Assembly: GCA_013396525.1 (NCBI GenBank)
Contig: VWYX01000404.1
Coordinates: 544,893 to 608,892, forward strand
Reading direction: 5' to 3'
Length of the DNA: 64,000 nt
From: Chaetorhynchus papuensis
Lineage: Eukaryota; Chordata; Aves; Passeriformes; Rhipiduridae
Part shown: one piece after another, positions 13,370-24,050 of the stretch
How the letters are laid out: the number at the start of each line of letters is the position of its first letter
How positions within the stretch are numbered: position 1 is the stretch's first letter
Notes under the pieces: model-generated
Told to the model about the DNA's origin: nothing
Databases searched by the model: none
Seen by the model: the letters and a program-made list of their open reading frames with translations, nothing else
Translations under genes and position numbers: made by a program

Positions 13370-13715
13370 GCTCCTGAGTATGCGTTTCATTAAGATTTAA
13401 TAAAGCAACTGCCTGCTCCTGAAGAACAAAATGATTATTAGACCCTTTATTGAGGATTAATAGCTATGTAATCAGCACGTATCTGGTTCCTACAGGCATC
13501 TATTACATAGCTTCCAAACCTCAGTGAATATGTTTCTAATTGGCTATTAAGAACATGCTGTTGCTTTATTAAACCCTAATTAAATGCATATTGGGTGAAG
13601 TCCATTCAGAAGTGGTTATTGCGAACTACTTGTCATTACCTAATATGTGCAGCCTAATGGGCCTTCAGCTTATTTGCTCTGTTAATTATTAGAGTTTATA
13701 GCCTTTGTTTGGGCT
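13370..13715. promoter_or_regulatory. AT-rich island, candidate conserved developmental enhancer
   Basis: About 345 bases of sharply AT-rich sequence inside GC-rich DNA, dense in homeodomain-type cores (GATTATTAG, GATTAATAG, CTAATTGG, CCTAATTAAATG, GTTAATTATTAG) with no long frame in either strand. It contains an 11-bp perfect inverted repeat, listed separately. Such islands are typical of vertebrate conserved non-coding elements near developmental genes. Function and conservation are inferred, not shown. Confidence 0.45.
13462..13512. repeat. Perfect 11-bp inverted repeat, 29-base loop
   Basis: AGCTATGTAAT at 13462-13472 is the exact reverse complement of ATTACATAGCT at 13502-13512. It could form a short hairpin or, more likely, represents two opposed copies of one binding site within the candidate enhancer. 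Confidence 0.7.
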
Positions 13716-15680
13716 TTGTTTTTGTAAACTGGGTTGCATATGTTGTTTTCTTCCCTATTCAAAGCCTTCCCAAGAAATGGGTACTGCTGGACACCCAGGG
13801 ACTGGTACTGGGTTTGATGAGCAGAGCAGACTGGGAGAGGCTCTTCCCATTCTACAGATTTTTTAGGGGTGCTCATGTGTCTCCTGATTGCATTGGGCTC
13901 AAACCTTGTAGAAAGCAAGTCTTCAGGATGGGCTGAGGGTTTCGGGATGGGCTCCAGCCTGAACCATCGTGGGACCACCTTGGGGCTTGAGCGAAAGGCC
14001 TTTAACAGGCTCAGCTGCAGCTTCCACTTGTAACCTGACAAACCTTCCAGCCTTGTCTATATCCATTTCGTGCCAGGTGGAAGCAGTAGGTGGGGCAGCC
14101 ACACCAGCCACCAGCAGCCTCCTTCTTGGCTTGTCTTGGTGCCTGCAAAATGAGGGTGCTGGTTCTGCCTTCACACAGGCTCTGAGCTCCATCAAGCATC
14201 TGTTACACGTCTGCAAGCCTCTTTCTCAAAACCCTGTGAGCATAAATTGTAAGACACCCAGAACTGGGGGATGTGGAGGAGGTTGAAGTACAGACTGGCT
14301 GAACAGCAGAACAAGGGATGCTGATGTGGCGTTTCGGCAGAGAAGAAGAGCTGCATGTGTGGTCAGTCAGCAAAATGCTAATGGAGGACGCTGTGTTGAG
14401 CAGTATGGCATGGCTGAGCTCTGGGAAACTGCATGGATTTTGGTTTGAAACGAATTTTCTGTATTTTTTTTTCTGACAGTATCAGAACATGTCCTTTCAG
14501 CAGATTCAGGACAGGCCATTTCCAACGCAGGTTAGGGAAAAAGTGGCACTTTGTAATCTGTTGTTGCATGGTGTTTTCTAAGGCAAAATGGAAAAGTAAA
14601 AATCAAGAGAAGTCATAATCAGAGCAAAAATGGTTCAGTTTGCCCAAATTGAGGGTTTTTTCCTTGTTGTTTGGTTTTTTTTTGTTTTGGTTGGGTTTTT
14701 TTATTTTTTATTTTTTTGTGAGAGGAAGGAATTTCCCATTGTTGAAGAATTTCAGAAGCCCCCAGAGTCTCTCAGAGGGGATGGTGCCAGCCCTGAGCAC
14801 AGCATCCAGTCCCCATCCTTTGCCCTGCTCTGCTGCCCTGCTCTCCAGTGAGTCCGAGTACTGTTCTCGGGGCTCAGGTGCCTCCCCAGCAGTGTCACGA
14901 GGTCACCCGGGGACATCGGCCTCATCTCGGTGGGTGTGTCAGGCTCCGAGGTGCGAGGAGGCAGGTTGTCAGAGGTTCGGAGGGAAAGCGGGTCATCCTG
15001 GGCTCATCTCCAGCTGCTGAACCACAGAGGCAGCACTGCCAGCGGGCGCCTGACCCCTGTGCCCACATCTCAGTGCCTCACGTGCTGCTCGGGCTGTCAC
15101 CCCTGTCCCTGCTCCGACGCCTGGCACGGGGCTAAGCTCAGCTCCCAGCCCCGCGCTGCCCTGGCCAGGCAGAGCACTCGGCCCCAGGGGTTGGCTCTGG
15201 TGAAAGTCTCTGCCCCTGGCAGCCGCCTCTTGATCCTCAGCTTCCTGCCGCTCCGGATGCTCTGACTCATGGAGAATGAGCACCTCGCCCGAACTTTCAC
15301 CTCCAACTTGAACCACCCCCAAGTCAAACTTGCTAATGCTTGAAACCCTTGGTTAGCCCCCCTCCCCCTATTTTTTTTTTAGGTTTTCCAGCCTTTGTAC
15401 TTTCTGCATCCCTGTTGGAAGCAAGGGTGCCAAAATACTTTGTAAAAGGCTGTTCTTGCAGTGCTTCCCAGACCTTCCCTCACTAGGAAATGCCGGAAAC
15501 CGTGGGAGCAAGCCTGCTCGCTGGAGAGCCTCGGCACAGGTTTTGCAAACCCTGGAGATCTGGAGAAGCTTGAACCTCCCTAGGGGTGGACCTCTCTCCA
15601 AAGCCAACAGGAACTTGGAAACTTTGGGGCCTCTTTGGTTTTTCTCCCCTCTAGACCTTGAATCTTTCAACTCAACCTTC
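13716..15680. other. Non-coding; T-rich tract and a moderately CpG-rich patch
   Basis: No supported gene. A T-rich low-complexity tract lies at about 14656-14719, and a moderately CpG-rich patch at about 14885-15290 is too weak to call an island by eye. Confidence 0.5.
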
Positions 15681-15795
15681 GTGTTATATTTATATGTTGC
15701 ATGAATATGCCCTTACTTTTCTAATTAGAGTCGCAAATTCCTCATTAAAACTGCCTACAGGCCAGGGTTTGTCTTGCTTGACTTAAGGCCAAATC
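15681..15795. other. AT-rich island with TAATTAG site
   Basis: A short AT-rich stretch including ATTTATATG, GCATGAATATGCCC and CTAATTAGAG. The ATGAATATG core resembles POU-type octamer variants. It is a candidate conserved element on composition only. Confidence 0.25.
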
Positions 15796-18298
15796 AGAGA
15801 GGTATCCAGGCTTAGAGCTGTATCTCCTCACCCTCCTTTAGAGCCAGTGGATGAAGAAAATGATCCAGACCTTGGAGTCAGCGCTCCTGGGAAAAGGGTT
15901 CCCCTTCTCTGTGGCAAAAGGGGAGACCACACAGCTGACTGAAACAGCACAAAAGGCTTTAAGAGGCATCACCAAGAGAAGCCAAAGAGAACCTCCTTCT
16001 CATCTCCTGCCTGAGCTTCTGTGGGGATGGAGATCCATGTGCTCTGCGAGCCAGTTTGGTCTGAAATTTAAGAGCAGCTAACCACTTGTTTGTTCATTTA
16101 ACATTCCCCAATGATTTTGCTGCTGGCTATTTTATTTCAATGCGCTTCCCCCTCCTCTAGCTTTAGCAAGACTTTCTTCTTCTTCCTAGAAAATGCACAG
16201 CAGAGGGGAGAGGAGAATGTTTCCTTTCCCGTGGAAATAGCATTTGGCTTCTTACCTGCCCTGTGTGGGGAAAGAGGGAAAAATTTCAGCAAAGCTGAAA
16301 ATGAGAAATTTTTACTTTGAAATTTCCCAAAAAATAAAAGAAGCAGCACTTTTGGCAAATCCTTTTGGCCACAATTTCCTTTTGTTCCATTTGCAGCCAT
16401 GGAGACAAGTTTCAGGGGGGATTCCTGCTGACTGGAGCCCTGTTTTGGTTTGTTCCTGTTCCAGTGGCAGCAGTGGGGCTGGGGCATGGGCTGGAGAGCC
16501 CTGAGCACCCTGCTGCTGCCCCAGGACCATCACCTGGCCACCATGGAGCTTTAGTGAAGGACAGACGCAGTCTGTGGCGGGTTGGGCTGCTGGCCCCTGG
16601 CTGTCAGGCAGGGTGAACACCTGGACACATCCTCAGCTGCACCAGCCACGTCCATCTGAGCCATGTCCATGGCTGCGGGCAGAGGAGTGAGAGGAGAGAG
16701 GCACCGGCCCAGCTCTCCCCATGACCTCCCCTCAAATGGCTGGATCCTGCCCAGCTCTTCCTGACCATGTCTGCACATCCACGATGGCTGAGGGCCTGAC
16801 CGATGCTCTCCCTGCAGCTTCTTTGGAGCTCTTCTCCCCGTGACGGGGTGCAGCTGGCTCTGCGTGCCACCACGCCGTGCTGTGAGCAGTGCCAGCAGTG
16901 TGGCCGCGGGGCGTCACTGCAGGCGGGAAGGCGAGGGCAGGTCGGGTCACTCGAGCAGAGTGATCCCCTGAGCAGAGGCCTGGGCTGGGAGCAGCAGCAG
17001 GAGATGTGCGGCCATGGGCACCTGGGGTGAGAGGAAAGAAGCCCTGAGCCTGTCTGTGCTGGGAGGAGCAGAGTGGTGGCACACTGGGGCACGGCTTCTG
17101 GCTCACCAGCTTTCCTTTTCTGCAGCCTCGCCTGACCTACGCACGTGGCCAGCGATGTCAGTGCTATGTCCCTCTGGTGCCCACATCCCTCTGCTGACCC
17201 TGCAGCTTGCTCAGCTGAGGGCGGACATGGCTGTGGAGGTCCCACCATGGAGGGGATCTGCATCCCTTCGTTTTCCTTCCTCCCTTGACATTCCCCTTGG
17301 CCATGGATCAGCTGGCGGGACCCAGCAAGTCTTGCAGCAAAGATGAGCAAAAAAAAAAATCTCCTTATGCCTGTAAAAGGAAGAAGGAGAACACGGCAGA
17401 GACAGGCCGTCTGATACAGCTCCACTTTCTGCTGTGGAGGCGGGAAGCCTTTCGGACAGGATTTATTTTGTATAGTCTTCCATGCAAACTGGATCCCCCT
17501 CCCCTCCTGGCCCTGCCCGGCCTTAAATCATATCCTTTGTAATGACATTTCGTGCTTGTGTGGCGCCTCGCTTCTGAGCATCCCCAAGTGCTCTGTAAAC
17601 GGATGTCTCGCAGCCTGCCAGGAGGCCGCAGTACCACCCCTCCACCCCGCTGCCACCAAGGGAAGGTGACAAACCCTTCCCACATCTCACCTGGATGCCT
17701 GACCATGCCTGCATTAGTGCTGCAGCCTCCCCTGCATCCCTCTTGACTGCCCTCCCACCCCAGCCACCTTCATGGAGATCTCTGTCCCTGCCCAGAGTGA
17801 GGTACTCAGGGATGAGCAACTCCAGTCTAAGTTGGTGGGATGCTGCCCTGCAGCTTGGCACATGGCCTGCAGCCTCACCTCCCACCTGGAAAGTCCCTGC
17901 CAGGGAATCAACATAGCTGTTCCCCATCATCAGAGCTGCATGGCCCACAGAAAGCCACCCTCCATGTCCCCAGACCCCATTTTTGGTCAGGAATGGATTC
18001 TCTGGTACACTGTGCCCTGGGGCAAGGTGGGCATCAACTGCATGGAAGTATTCCTTGCTGAATCCAAATAATACAGCATTTCAGATTCCCTCTTCCCCGT
18101 CCAAGCCCTTGGCTGTCATCAGGTCCTCCTTAGTCCTGCCCAGAGGTTTCTTCACAGCTGCAGGGTCCCAGGAGATGCAGTGGTTTTCGTCGGACACCGC
18201 ACTGGCTTGGCCCAGCAGTGGGAACAGTCTGCCTCCCCAGATCTCCTCCAGGTCCTTCAGCTGCTTGGCTTCCTCCGCTGGACATCCTGGGCTGTGGG
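15796..18298. other. Non-coding; nothing firm
   Basis: A long minus-strand frame (16604-17425) is composition-driven: no family motif, no splice-flanked exon. Sequences at about 16090-16390 and 17440-17580 are AT-richer and may hold conserved elements. Otherwise nothing. Confidence 0.5.
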
Positions 18299-18357
18299 CA
18301 GGCTGGACGGCTGCTGGACGGCTGCTGGACGGCTGCTGGACAGCTGGACGGCTGCTG
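18299..18357. repeat. 11-bp minisatellite
   Basis: The unit CTGGACGGCTG repeats about four to five times with one shortened copy (CTGGACAG). Near-identity suggests recent expansion. Confidence 0.9.
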
Positions 18358-18930
18358 CATCCAAGCAGAATTTTGGGCTCTGATAGATTGTTTTGGAGGT
18401 TGTCTCAAGCTACCTACTGGATTTTTGTGAAAATTGCCCTCCTGGGAAGAGGCCTTTTAACTTCTCTCAGAGCTGGGAAGCCGCAGCCCAAGAGCTGACT
18501 GCTGACAGTGATGCCCTTTGGCGGGAGCCAGCGGTGATGCCAGCTGGGAAGGGAGAGGTTAACCCTGGGTGTAGGTGATGCCTTCTTCCAGTTCCAGCTG
18601 GTCATTGCTGGGAGGAGAATCAATGAAAAAATGTCCACAGACACTTTGGTTGGCTCCAGGTGCTGATGGTGCAGCCCCTTCCCAGGGGTCTGGAGGATGG
18701 ACCTCAAGTGTGCTGGGCCACTGCAGCTGCTTCTGTGCTGAGCAGATCTGGTGACCTGCTCCAGCCCTCCAGGGGCTTGGCTGTGGGTCTCCAGTGAGCC
18801 CTGTGAGTACCAGGCTCTGGGCTTCTTTTTCCTTTACAGAAAGTCAGCTTTATTCTTCTAAGGCACCTTGAGGAAAAAGACTGGAACCTGAGGGAAGGTT
18901 TGGGGTGAAGTGGGGAAAAGCAAATGCTCT

Positions 18931-19302
18931 TGTCTGGTCTGGTCTGGTCTCGTCTTGTCTCCATCTCATCTCGATCCATCTCATAACTTTATCCCATCCC
19001 ATCATACTCCATCCCACCCATCCCAGTCTACTTACCTTATTCCATATTAACCTACATCCTTCCCATTCTATCTTACCCTGTCCTATCCCATCCCACTCCA
19101 CCCTATGCCATCCCACCCATCCCATTTCACTTACCCCATCCCACCCCATTTTCTTTTCTTCCTGCCCCATCCTACCCTATTCCATCCCACTCTACCTCAT
19201 CCCATCACACTCATCCTATTCCACTCACCCCATCCCCCTGCATACCTCTTCCGTCCCATGCCATCCCACCCTATTCCATCTCCCTCCACCTCCTCCCCAT
19301 CT
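18931..19302. repeat. Degenerate pentanucleotide tract (TCTGG, then CCCAT/CCATC)
   Basis: It opens with tandem GGTCT units and passes into about 330 bases of imperfect pentamers based on TCCCA/CCATC. The plus strand is strongly pyrimidine-biased with very few G. The divergence between units points to an old expansion. Frames through it encode only composition-driven W/G-rich or P/S-rich peptides. Confidence 0.88.
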
Positions 19303-19424
19303 CCTGTGGACATCCATGCCAGCCATCCCCAGACAGAGCTGCTCTTGCCAGGGGCACGGGCCCAATGGTGGTGGAGGCCACTTGGAGCAGTTCCTTATCC
19401 AGGATGTGTGTCAGTGAAAGCAGA

Positions 19425-19840
19425 AACCCAATAAGCAAGATAAGGAGACGATTTATAATGGAGTTTGTGAACTTTAGGAAAGAGCTTTACAGCCAGATTT
19501 TACGGACCACACAGGGAGAGGTTATACTCTCCAAAACCTTGGAGATTTTTTAAAAAATATTTTTATATTTAAAAAAAAAGAGTTTCCAAGAATTAAATAA
19601 CACGAAAGTGTATGAAATATGATGTAGGGAATGTTCCCCTTACTCTCACATCTGAAGTTAATTTGGGAGACGCTCTGAATAGCTTTTTAAAGAGTGGATA
19701 AACATTGGCATCGAAAGTGTAAATAAAGTTACCAGACAAAGCGGCCGTTCAAAGGGAATCATCCCTGGGATGTTGGCCGGGCAGCTCTAATGGCTGTGTC
19801 AGGAACATTTGGAGATAAAACAAGGGCCCGGCCGATTAGC
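19425..19840. promoter_or_regulatory. AT-rich island, candidate conserved element
   Basis: About 400 bases of lower GC with AATAAGCAAGATAAGG, TTTATAATGG, TTAATTTGGG, a long A/T run at about 19548-19580 and a GGCCGATTAGCC end. GATA-like and TAAT cores occur throughout, and there is no long frame. Composition and motif density resemble vertebrate conserved non-coding DNA. Confidence 0.35.
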
Positions 19841-22800
19841 CCGGGCTGCAGTTCTCCACCTCATCTCCCTCTCCTGATGCCAAAGGCAAGCGGCGCTGGC
19901 AGCTGCTCTTGCAGGTTTCCTGCCTGGGGACGGCGCTGGCGGGAGGTTCCCGTTCACTGGGACCCCCTCAGTCCACCACACCACCACTGCCTAAAACCTG
20001 GGTCACACCCTTCCAAGCAGGAGCTACTGAAGCCTAATTAAAGGCTGTTGGTGCTGGTCTCTTGGAGATCTGGATTTGTCAGAGTTGCGGCCCAAAGCAT
20101 TTCTGAGAAGCCCTCAGGCTATCCCACTGTGTGTCACACCCGCTGCTTACTCCAGTACAGTCGTATTCCCCCAGATGTTTTGATTGGCCCATGCTGGGTT
20201 GGTCACAAACTGAAATACAACAGGACCTTCTGTGTCACTGGGTTTAAGATTGCAGCTGGTTGGAAGAACCTAGAGGGGTTGTGTCTCTCCTGAAACACAT
20301 CTTTGCACCAGCATCCAGGTTCTCATGACAGTCTCCCAACAGTCTGTGGAGGGAAGGCAAAAAACAGTGAGATGAACTCTGACATCTCATTTAAATCTTC
20401 TCAAGAGGAAGAGAAATGGACACATTTGAACTGACCTTTTGTTTGCATCTTTTGGTATGAACATGAAGGGAAACCTTTGGGAGTTGTCTTTGATGGAGCA
20501 GTTTGTGAATGAGAGGCAGTTGTGGGTTGGAGTGACTCTGGAAGTCAGATCCATGTCATGAGGTGCTTCTCCTTGCCCTGTGTCTCTACCAGATGGGATT
20601 TTCCTGGGAACTGTAGAAGTAGGAATGGATGTGGATAATAATACTAGCTCTCCTGCATCCAGAAGCTCTTACCTCCGCAGCACCCAATGCTGAGGGCTGG
20701 TATTGCACTTGAACATCCAGTGTCTGTTCCTTCTTCAGCTGAGGCCTTGCTCACAGCTCTGCATCCCTTGACTGGTGAAGACAGGATGGTAATAACAGCA
20801 GCCATGACAAACACAGGGTGTAAATCCACCTCTGGGCTGTCCGGGAGCAGCTCATGGCTGCCTACACTGCAGGAGGGTCACAATAAGCACCATTCATGGC
20901 TGGGGGCTGGTGGGCTGCTCTTGGTGCTCATGGCCCTGGAGACCCAAGAGCTCTGCATCTTAACTGACCCAGCCTGGGGAATGTGGCAGATCCATCTGCC
21001 AACATGCCAGCTGGGAATTGGCTCCCACTGCTCCCTTGTGACCTGGGCACTGCTGTACTGGGTGAGGTATCAGCTCCTGAGGCTGAGGAGCTGCATAAAG
21101 GGCATCATCACAGGTAGCCCTGCAAGTCTCCAGCAGTGACACATCCTGGTTTCTCCTACCTTGCCCTGGAGACCATCTCCTCATTCCTCCTGGTACCCTC
21201 CTGTCAGAGCATGCCCTTCTTGTGTCCAACCCCGAAGCCTGCGCAGTGGAAAAAACAAGCTGGTTTGAAGCATGACCCCTATCAGGTAGAAGTTACAAAA
21301 TTATATTTTAGTATTTCACCTACTCAGGTGACTTTAAGATGGATAAAGCCATGAGGACTCATTTGCTCTGTCCTTTGCCTGGCTATTATAGGAGCTAACA
21401 ATGACCATAACTCTGACCTTTTTTTCAGTCTTGACTCCGCAGTATTTTCCTGAGTGATAAAGAACAAATCTCCCATTGGCAGGGCTGGGAAGATGCTGTC
21501 CCACACCCTTGGTGTTAACCACAAGCAGCAGTAGCTCCACTCTCTACATCCCTGGGTGAGACCCAGCGGGATGGGGACGCTGCCTGCCTGGGCACCAGCT
21601 GGCAGGGCTGCACTTCCCCAGAGACCGCAGCAAGGGTTTTATTGCAAATAATGGAATAATTACTCTTTCTTTGCCTGGGACTTGCCCACAAACAGCTGCT
21701 GATTCCTGTGCGAGGGCTCATGAGCCCAGATTCCCATCAGAGGGCTCACTAGTGCCTTTGGGATGGAGGAGCCTGGCACTGAGAAGGGGACCCTGGCTCT
21801 GAGGATGCCCGGAGTGATCACTGCGGGCTCAGGCTCGTGCAGACCGCCCTTGCGCATCAGCCTTCGTGCCACTTGTGTAAACTATTACAGCAAAGGGCAA
21901 AGGTTAAATGCAGCACATGTGTGGCATCAATTAACGGGATTTCAAGGTCTCCAGTGGAGTTTCTGCTCAAATCTCTTGTGGCAGGTTCAGTTTTCTTAAC
22001 CCCTCCGATGCCATGCAGTCAGAGGATCTTGGCTCTGCCAGACTATTGCAGGGGCTTGTGCTGGCTGGGGGTCTCCCCAAGGACTGTACTGGAGGGGCCT
22101 CTGGCCATTTGGGCGTGGGGGGACAGGGACACCACACACACCACACCAGTGGTCTGTGGGGCAAGTGGGAGAGACTACTTGTTCTACCAGGGGTGTCCTT
22201 GGAAGGGTGTCAGGCCCTGGCAAGGCAGCCAGTTGGTGTATGAGCAGCCCCTCATCATATCCTCCTCTACTTCAGGTCTGTCTACTCCCATCTCAGAGCC
22301 CTCGCGGGGAGTGGCTGCTCCTGTGTTTGGTCCCAGCCAGACCCTGCTCCCCTGAAGCACCCCATTGTCCCTGTGTGTCCTACAGCTGAGTGGACAAAGG
22401 TTCCTGCCGGGCTTGGGACTGCTGGCACCTTCACCCTCTGCCAGTAAAACAGAGCATGCCCATGCAGATGCAGTCACCCCCCACTGCCTGGGGGGACTGG
22501 GAGGGGATGACTGCAGTGAAAGTCTCAGTGATGATTCAAAACCAGGGCAATTTTGGTGGAGAAATTGCAGTTGAGAATCTTCACTGGTCTGAGGCCATTC
22601 AGGGCTGCTCCCAGGCAATGTACCCATCTACCGCTCATCTCCTCCTGGGTTTCTCAGTCATACTGGGCATACTGGGAGAGGGAGTGGTTTAAAGGATGGT
22701 GGCATGACTCAGGCAGCCTTTAGTGCATCCCGTGTCTCCTGCAGCTGATGCATCAGAGACCTGGATGCCACAACTTCACACTGCAGCTCTGCTAGGCTGT

Positions 22801-23858
22801 CCTCCCCAGTTCCAGATGTTTCTCCTAAGGGCCAGGACCTTCGAGTCAGAGTGCTTGGAGGGCTTTCACTTTGCTCTTTTGACAGGGTTTGGCAAGGAAA
22901 AGGAAGGCTTGAGCTGCCACCACCATGAAGAATACATGAAAATATGATATTGACATGGCCTGAACACTCAGAAGCTTTAAGATATTCTAAAAGCTTCCTG
23001 ATTGCTTGTGCAGATTTTTGCCTAGACAGATTGCTAATTTTCCATGAAGAGGTGCTGCTGAAGGGAATCCTGCCTTGAGGGATTCAGTTGGGGGTTCCTG
23101 GGGTTTCCAGTCCTGCCTCAAGGCTGGGGACCAGTGTAATGGCTGGCTCAGGGCTGGGTGCTTAGTGAGGAACATCGATCTCAACACCAACAGATGCAGA
23201 GCCTGCTGGGCTGGGGGAACAGGACATGCAAGTGCCCTTCTGCACCTGTGTGCCCCCGACATCACCTTGCACGTGCATTCCACTCCTTTTTGGGAAAGGA
23301 ATCATTTCAATCCTCCAAGTTAAAAAACTCAGCCCCCCAAACATTTGAAATCACTAGAAACCCCTGCATTTTGATGATTTTGATCTGTTTTTCAGTCCTG
23401 TACCCTGTTAAGATGAACAAAAAGCATGCTTAATAAACAGAGACGCTCTGCCCACAGCTCCCCGTGTCAGAGCTGAGGGGAGACTTCTGGCTGAAAGATG
23501 GATTTGGCCTGGACATCTCCACACAAATACCCCATTAGTTAACAAACCTGTAAAAATCTTGGTAATCCCCTTGATCTGAAACAAATGGGTTCTCCTGTCT
23601 GGTGCTGATTTTATTATCAGACACTGCTTAGTATCATCCCATGGCTTGGACCAGTGCCTGAGGCTCAGCACCAAGTCAATCATATGCTGGCAGGTGAAGG
23701 TCTCCCCCGTGCTCTAGATCTGTGCTGGTTCTCCACATGTGTCCAGTACCTTGGATAATGCATGTTGGATTTACAGAGCTGCGTTGTTGCCCTGGGACCT
23801 CCAGGACCTTTCAGGGCTGCTCCAGTGCTGTCTCCAGATGGGTTGGGAGCAGCATAGC
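19841..23858. other. Non-coding; nothing firm
   Basis: About 4 kb without a supported exon or mobile element. A weakly AT-rich patch at about 21875-22005 (AACTATTACAGC, CATCAATTAACGG) may be a short conserved element. Confidence 0.5.
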
Positions 23859-24050
23859 GTGGCTGTGAAAGCTCGGGTTTTGTTGAGTTGTCCTGATCTC
23901 TTCTCCTTCTGGGGTGGGGAGCATGGCTGTGAAAGCTCGGGTTTTGTTGAGTTGTCCTGATCTCTTCTCCTTCTGGGGTGGGGAGCGTGGCTGTGAAAGC
24001 TCGGGTTTTGTTGAGTTGTCCTGATCTCTTCTCCTTCTGGGGTGGGGAGC
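23859..24050. repeat. 64-bp minisatellite, three almost identical copies
   Basis: Copies begin at 23859, 23923 and 23987. They are identical except for the first base (G, A, G). Each starts with TGGCTGTGAAAGCTCGGG and ends with CTGGGGTGGGGAGC. The array is flanked by partial similarity (GGGAGCAGC before, TTGGCTTGG after). Since 64 is 3n+1, each copy is read in a different frame, yet all three minus-strand frames stay open. Near-perfect identity suggests very recent duplication or gene conversion. Confidence 0.95.

Noticed and set aside
13462..13512. microRNA precursor hairpin.
   Set aside because: An 11-bp stem is too short for a typical pre-miRNA and pairing does not extend into the loop or flanks.
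16604..17425. Minus-strand open frame of 273 codons.
   Set aside because: No family motif, no splice context, overlapped by frames on both strands. A chance frame in GC-rich DNA.
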